Below, one piece after another: positions 59,873 to 64,000 of a stretch of 64,000 nt of DNA (the stretch's first letter is position 1; every line of letters begins with the position of its first letter). This DNA is from Topomyia yanbarensis (lineage: Eukaryota > Arthropoda > Insecta > Diptera > Culicidae): NCBI RefSeq assembly GCF_030247195.1, contig NC_080671.1:203340897-203404896 (forward strand), read 5' to 3'. The notes under the pieces were generated by a model, which was given only the letters and a program-made list of their open reading frames with translations, was not told where the DNA came from and made no database searches. The translations under genes were made by a program, and so were the position numbers.

Positions 59873-62800
59873 CTAAATTGGGATATTTATCGTTTTTATG
59901 AAAGTATAAATAAGGGACATATAGGGGAAGTCACGATTTGCCAGCATATCTCGGACTGGGACATTGGGTGGTCTACCTCGGGCCCGAAGGGAATCCTTTA
60001 ACTGAGACCTGGCGTCACAATACCCGGCGCATACCCAGACAACGTGTTCGATGTCGTGATAGCCCTCGTCACAAGCACACAGACTACTCTCCGCAAGCCC
60101 AATAAGCCGCAAATGCGCATCCATGGTGTAGTGATTGGACATAAGTCGGGACATTACGCGAATAAAATCCCGACCCACATCCATCCCCCCGAACCAAGGC
60201 TTCGTTGATACCTTTGGGATAATCGAATATAGCCATCGTCCAAGTTCACCATTGCTCCACGAGGTTTGCCAACTGTTGAGTGTCCTCTGACGACAAATAC
60301 TAAAAAATTCGTTGAAGCAGATTGGTCTTTCGTATATGTCACCATTTAATGCGCCCACCTTTGCTAATGAGTCGGCCTTTTCATTGCCCGGGATAGAACA
60401 ATGAGAGGGGACCCAAACAAAGGTAATCTGATAAGATTTTTCAGATAACGTACACAAGGACTCCTGTATCTTCCCCAGAAAATACGGGAATTGCTTTTTA
60501 GGCTTCACCGCACGAAGAGCCTCGATAGAGCTGAGGCTGTCCGAAATGATGAAGTAGTGATCTGTGGGCAGAGTGTCGATGATCCCAAGGGTGTACTGAA
60601 TTGCAGCTAACTCTGCGACGTAAACTGAAGCAGGATCATTGAGCTTGAATGAAGCGGTGATAGTATTGTTGAAGATACCGAAGCCAGTGGACCCATCGAG
60701 ATTTGATCCGTCAGTGTAGAACATTTTGTCACAGTCGACTTCTCGGAATTTATTATAAAATATATTGGGGATCACTTGAGGGCGTATATGGTCCGGGATT
60801 CCACGAATCTCTTCCTTCATGGATGTGTCGAAGAATACAGTAGAATCAGAAGTATCTAGGAAACGAACACGGTTGGGAGTATACGTAGAAGGATTGATGC
60901 TCTGTGCCATGTAGTCGAAGTACAAGGACATAAATCGGGTTTGAGAATTAAGCTCGACGAGCCTCTCGAAGTTTTCAATCACCAACGGGTTCAGAATGTC
61001 GCATCGGATGAGCAATCGATATGAGAGTTCCCAAAATCGATTTTTTAGCGGAAGAACGCCCGCCAGCACTTCGAGACTCATCGTATGGGTCGAATGCATG
61101 CAACCCAAGGCAATGCGCAAGCAACGATACTGGATTCTCTCCAGTATGATGAAGTGTATGTTCGCAGCGGAGCGGAAACAGAAACACCCGTACTCCATCA
61201 CCGACAATATCGTTGTTTTGTACAGCCTGATCAGGTCTCCTGGGTGAGCACCCCACCATGTTCCAGTTATTGTTCGGAGAAAATTGATCCTTTGTTGGCA
61301 TTTCTGTTTCAGATACCTAATGTGACATCCCCAGGTACCTTTAGAGTCGAACCAGACCCCGAGATATTTAAATGTGAAAACCTGGTTGATCGTTGCACCC
61401 ATTAATAGAAGCTGGAGTTGCGCCGGCTCACGCTTCCTAGAAAAAACAACCAACTCAGTTTTCTCCGTGGAGAACTCAATACCCAGCTGAAGAGCCCAAG
61501 CAGACAAATTGTCCAAGGTATTTTGTAATGGTCCTTGCAAGTCGGCAGCTTTGGGCCCTGTAACAGAGACCACTCCGTCGTCTGCAAGTTGCCTTAGAGT
61601 GCATGAATTGGCAAGACAATCGTCAATGTCATTCACGTAAAAATTGTAGAGCAGGGGACTTAGACATGAGCCCTGGGGAAGACCCATGTAGCTAAATCGC
61701 GATGTTGTTAAATCGCCATGCGAAAAGTGCATGTGCTTTTCAGACAACAGGTTTAGCAAAAAGTTATTTAAAATTGGTGAAAGACCATGCTGGTGCAGCT
61801 TCTCTGACAGAATGTTGATAGAAACTGAGTCAAAAGCCCCCTTAATATCCAAGAAGACTGATGCCATCTGCTCTTTGTTAGCATAGGCCATTTGGATTTC
61901 TGTAGAAAGCAACGCAAGGCAATCGTTCGTCCCTTTGCCTTTGCGGAAGCCAAATTGTGTATCTGACAGTAAGCCATTTGCTTCAACCCAATTGTCGAGG
62001 CGAAACAAGATCATTTTCTCGAACAACTTCCGAATACAGGACAGCATTGCAATCGGCCGATACGAGTTGTGGTCGGAGGCTGGTTTTCCTGGTTTTTGAA
62101 TGGCGATGACCTTCACTTGCCTCCAGTCATGAGGGACAATGTTACCCTCAAGAAACTTGTTAAATAAGTTCAGCAAGCGCCTTTTTGCAGTGTCAGGCAG
62201 ATTTTTCAGCAAGTTGAATTTGATTCTGTCTAACCCTGGGGCGTTATTGTTGCATGATAAGAGAGCAAGTGAAAACTCCACCATCGAAAACGGTGTTTCG
62301 TTCGCGGTATCGGGAGGAGACGCGGCGCGGCACGTTTTCTGTACCGGGACAGAGTCCGAACAGATCTTCTTGGCGAAAGCGAATATCCAACGGTTTGAAT
62401 ATTCCACGTTCTCGTTGGTACTATTACGGTTACGCATACGTCGAGCCGTACCCCAAAGAGTGCTCATCGCTGTTTCTCTCGTTAACCCGTCGACGAACCG
62501 GCGCCAATAACTGCGTGTTTTGGCTTTTATTAAACTCTTCATTCGCCTTTCTAGCGACGCGTACTGTTGATAGCTAGCGGGTAACCCGTCTTCCCGGAAG
62601 GCCTTATATGCAGTGGACTTCTCCGCGTACAGCTCTGAGCACTCTTTATCCCACCACAGTGTGGGAGACCGTCCATGGGTATTCGCGCTGGGTACTGGTT
62701 TAGTCTGAGCTTGATTCGCACTGTCGAGAATCAAGCCAGCCAAAAACCTGTACTCTTCCTCCGGAGGAAGTTCTTGAGTGGATTCGATTTTAACGGATAT

Positions 62801-63559
62801 CGCGGTCGCGTAACTCTTCCAATCAATGTTCCGTGTGAGGTCATACGAGGCATTGATTGTTTTCGATGGTCTTGAACCGTTAGCAATTGAAATCACGATA
62901 GGCAAATGATCGCTACCGTGGGGATCAGGGATCACCTTCCACATGCAATCTAACTGTAGCGATGTCGAGCAAAGCGATAAATCCAACGCGCTTGCGTGTG
63001 CTGGTGGTGTAGGAATCCGCGTCATTTCTCCCGTGTTTAAGATGGTCATGTTGAAATTGTCGCAAAGATCTTGGATTAATGTTGATCTATTATCATCATG
63101 AAGACAACCCCATACCGTACCATGCGAGTTAAAGTCTCCCAGAACTAGCCGCGGTGCCGGTAAGGATTCCGTGATATTACAAAGCGTTCGGTGCCCTACC
63201 GAGGCTCTAGGAGGAATGTAGATGGAAGCAATGCAAAGGTCTTTACCTTTGATTAAAACTTGACAAGCGACAATTTCAATGCCTGGTGTCGAAGGGAGGT
63301 TAATTCGGTTGAAAGAATAGCACTTGTTGATCCCCAAAAGTACTCCTCCATAAGGGTTTTCTCGATCCAGACGGATTATATTAAAGTCGTGGAAGTTGAG
63401 ATTTATATCAGAAGTTAACCAGGTTTCACATAATGCGAAAGCATCACATTTTAAACTGTTTAGTAAGAATTTGAAGGAATCGATTTTCGGGAGGATACTT
63501 CTGCAATTCCACTGTAGAACAGTGATCGAATCGGTGACCTCGTTCGATGACTTAGCCAT
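59873..63559 (-). CDS. I-group ORF2: endonuclease, reverse transcriptase, RNase H
   Basis: It is a retrotransposon polyprotein of about 1,228 residues from ATG at 63,559; the frame is open back to a TTG at 63,580, the numbering used here. AP-like endonuclease: QWNCRS (23-28), E52 in CETWL, GDFN (148-151), SDHLP (223-227). It nicks target DNA. RT: QKPGKP, SYRPIAML, FLDIKGAFDSV, LPQGSCLSP (634 on), LADDGVV (665 on, with L instead of the usual F or Y). RNase H: YTDGS D957, E990, SDS D1014, H1060 and D1070, all catalytic residues kept. A C-terminal C1168-C1170-H1179-C1184 motif follows. No stop or frameshift, so it may be functional. Its start overlaps the ORF1 stop by eight bases (ATGGCTAA), suggesting reinitiation. 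Confidence 0.9.
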   Translation of the reverse strand: MAKSSNEVTDSITVLQWNCRSILPKIDSFKFLLNSLKCDAFALCETWLTSDINLNFHDFNIIRLDRENPYGGVLLGINKCYSFNRINLPSTPGIEIVACQVLIKGKDLCIASIYIPPRASVGHRTLCNITESLPAPRLVLGDFNSHGTVWGCLHDDNRSTLIQDLCDNFNMTILNTGEMTRIPTPPAHASALDLSLCSTSLQLDCMWKVIPDPHGSDHLPIVISIANGSRPSKTINASYDLTRNIDWKSYATAISVKIESTQELPPEEEYRFLAGLILDSANQAQTKPVPSANTHGRSPTLWWDKECSELYAEKSTAYKAFREDGLPASYQQYASLERRMKSLIKAKTRSYWRRFVDGLTRETAMSTLWGTARRMRNRNSTNENVEYSNRWIFAFAKKICSDSVPVQKTCRAASPPDTANETPFSMVEFSLALLSCNNNAPGLDRIKFNLLKNLPDTAKRRLLNLFNKFLEGNIVPHDWRQVKVIAIQKPGKPASDHNSYRPIAMLSCIRKLFEKMILFRLDNWVEANGLLSDTQFGFRKGKGTNDCLALLSTEIQMAYANKEQMASVFLDIKGAFDSVSINILSEKLHQHGLSPILNNFLLNLLSEKHMHFSHGDLTTSRFSYMGLPQGSCLSPLLYNFYVNDIDDCLANSCTLRQLADDGVVSVTGPKAADLQGPLQNTLDNLSAWALQLGIEFSTEKTELVVFSRKREPAQLQLLLMGATINQVFTFKYLGVWFDSKGTWGCHIRYLKQKCQQRINFLRTITGTWWGAHPGDLIRLYKTTILSVMEYGCFCFRSAANIHFIILERIQYRCLRIALGCMHSTHTMSLEVLAGVLPLKNRFWELSYRLLIRCDILNPLVIENFERLVELNSQTRFMSLYFDYMAQSINPSTYTPNRVRFLDTSDSTVFFDTSMKEEIRGIPDHIRPQVIPNIFYNKFREVDCDKMFYTDGSNLDGSTGFGIFNNTITASFKLNDPASVYVAELAAIQYTLGIIDTLPTDHYFIISDSLSSIEALRAVKPKKQFPYFLGKIQESLCTLSEKSYQITFVWVPSHCSIPGNEKADSLAKVGALNGDIYERPICFNEFFSICRQRTLNSWQTSWSNGELGRWLYSIIPKVSTKPWFGGMDVGRDFIRVMSRLMSNHYTMDAHLRLIGLAESSLCACDEGYHDIEHVVWVCAGYCDARSQLKDSLRARGRPPNVPVRDMLANRDFPYMSLIYTFIKTINIPI

Positions 63560-64000
63560 CGAAGGATACGATCGCTGCAAGGAGGGGCCATTTAGTAGTC
63601 AACTGCTTCAAAAATGTTTGCACTATAGGGAGAAAACGTATCAGAAGGCTTTTAAGAGGATCAGTAACATTGAAAGCTGTGAAAATTAAGTCCACTATGT
63701 CAGAAAATTTCATTAGTCCGTTACTGGACTGAGTATCTGTTTGAAAAACGGGGACACTTGGGGTTTTTGGTGTCCCTGGAAGTGGTGGGTACTCCTTGTT
63801 AGAATTAATATTTCTAAGTCCTGGAGCAAATTGCTTCGGCTTTTGTGCATCACTTCCGTTGGATTTATTGGTTGTAGATGGCGCACTCTGAGTGGACGAC
63901 ACCTTGGCACCCTTACGAGGCAATGTAGGGGAGGCTAGATTTCTCCTCTTCCTTGATTCCCCTGGGTTAACCAATGATGTTCCCTCTTGTGGGTCGTCAG
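63552..64000 (-). CDS. I-group ORF1, C-terminal part (runs off the window)
   Basis: The frame is open from the right edge to TAA at 63,552. The visible 150 or so residues are basic and Ser/Pro/Thr-rich (GESRKRRNLASPTLPRKG, PKQFAPGLRNINSNK, YPPLPGTPKTPSVPVF), followed by a hydrophobic tail (DPLKSLLIRFLPIVQTFL). The zinc knuckle expected upstream lies outside the window but is visible in the decayed sister near 24,560-24,590. The product would bind element RNA. The ATG at 63,974 within it is internal: coding similarity to the sister starts upstream of it (PQEGTS). It ends in the eight-base overlap with ORF2. Confidence 0.8.
   Translation of the reverse strand, partial: DDPQEGTSLVNPGESRKRRNLASPTLPRKGAKVSSTQSAPSTTNKSNGSDAQKPKQFAPGLRNINSNKEYPPLPGTPKTPSVPVFQTDTQSSNGLMKFSDIVDLIFTAFNVTDPLKSLLIRFLPIVQTFLKQLTTKWPLLAAIVSFDG

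Larger units (their letters stand above)
59066..64000 (-). mobile_element. I-group non-LTR retrotransposon, near intact, cut by window edge
   Basis: On the minus strand the element runs from outside the window through the end of ORF1 (to 63,552), ORF2 (63,559-59,873) and an 800-bp 3' untranslated region to a poly-A tail at about 59,066-59,081. RNase H in ORF2 places it in the I group (I, Loner and relatives) as opposed to Jockey or R1. A decayed sister is at 22,600-24,760. Confidence 0.88.

Overview
The window reads as a transposon graveyard from a dipteran genome, most likely a culicine mosquito of the Aedes type. It is AT-rich. It carries a decayed ITmD37E transposon, an R1-clade retrotransposon lodged in an (ACAT)n microsatellite as Waldo-type elements are, a retrotransposon of the RNase H-bearing I group, and many palindromic TIR elements. 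I found no convincing host gene, no rRNA and no functional tRNA. The species call is inference from repeat content.

Layout. 0-1 kb: a fragment shared with an island at 38.6 kb, then an ITmD37E fossil. 1.9-13.1 kb: TIR repeats called X and Y here; a microsatellite inside Y was invaded by an 8.65 kb insertion holding an antisense R1-clade element (ORF1 and ORF2 at 8.5-12.2 kb). 14.1-16.2 kb: an element with arms of about 370 bp. 16.2-16.7 kb: two inverted tRNA-derived SINE copies. 17.5-20.5 kb: Ty3/gypsy remnants split by a hAT element with an 8-bp target duplication, itself holding a small palindromic MITE. 22.6-24.8 kb: a decayed antisense copy of the same I-group family that stands nearly intact at 59-64 kb. 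28.3-30.9 kb: a large foldback element with tRNA-like segments in both arms and two nested elements. 33.7 kb: a MITE with an inverted sister at 50.4 kb.

35.5-41.2 kb: a tandem satellite of 51-bp monomers arranged in higher-order units of about 272 bp and interrupted by one unrelated island. 41.8 kb: a MITE with an 8-bp target duplication. 44.8-48.3 kb: two copies of a long-armed element whose ends lie in TA repeats, flanked by (TA)n tracts of about 360 and 320 bp. 48.7-50.2 kb: a second copy of the 29.4 kb element, invaded by a reverse-transcriptase fragment. 51.8-54.8 kb: a second X-Y locus, again with antisense insertions in its TATG microsatellite. 55.5-57.3 kb: minisatellite arrays of about 80 and 115 bp sharing vocabulary with X/Y. 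59.1-64 kb: an I-group retrotransposon on the minus strand with an uninterrupted endonuclease-RT-RNase H ORF2 and the end of ORF1, running off the right edge.

All recognisable non-LTR reverse-transcriptase sequences lie on the minus strand, so a plus-strand transcript would be antisense to all of them. The least familiar material is the 51-bp satellite with its higher-order structure, the X/Y composite, the foldback element with internal tRNA-like arms, and a short reading frame conserved between the window start and the satellite island.
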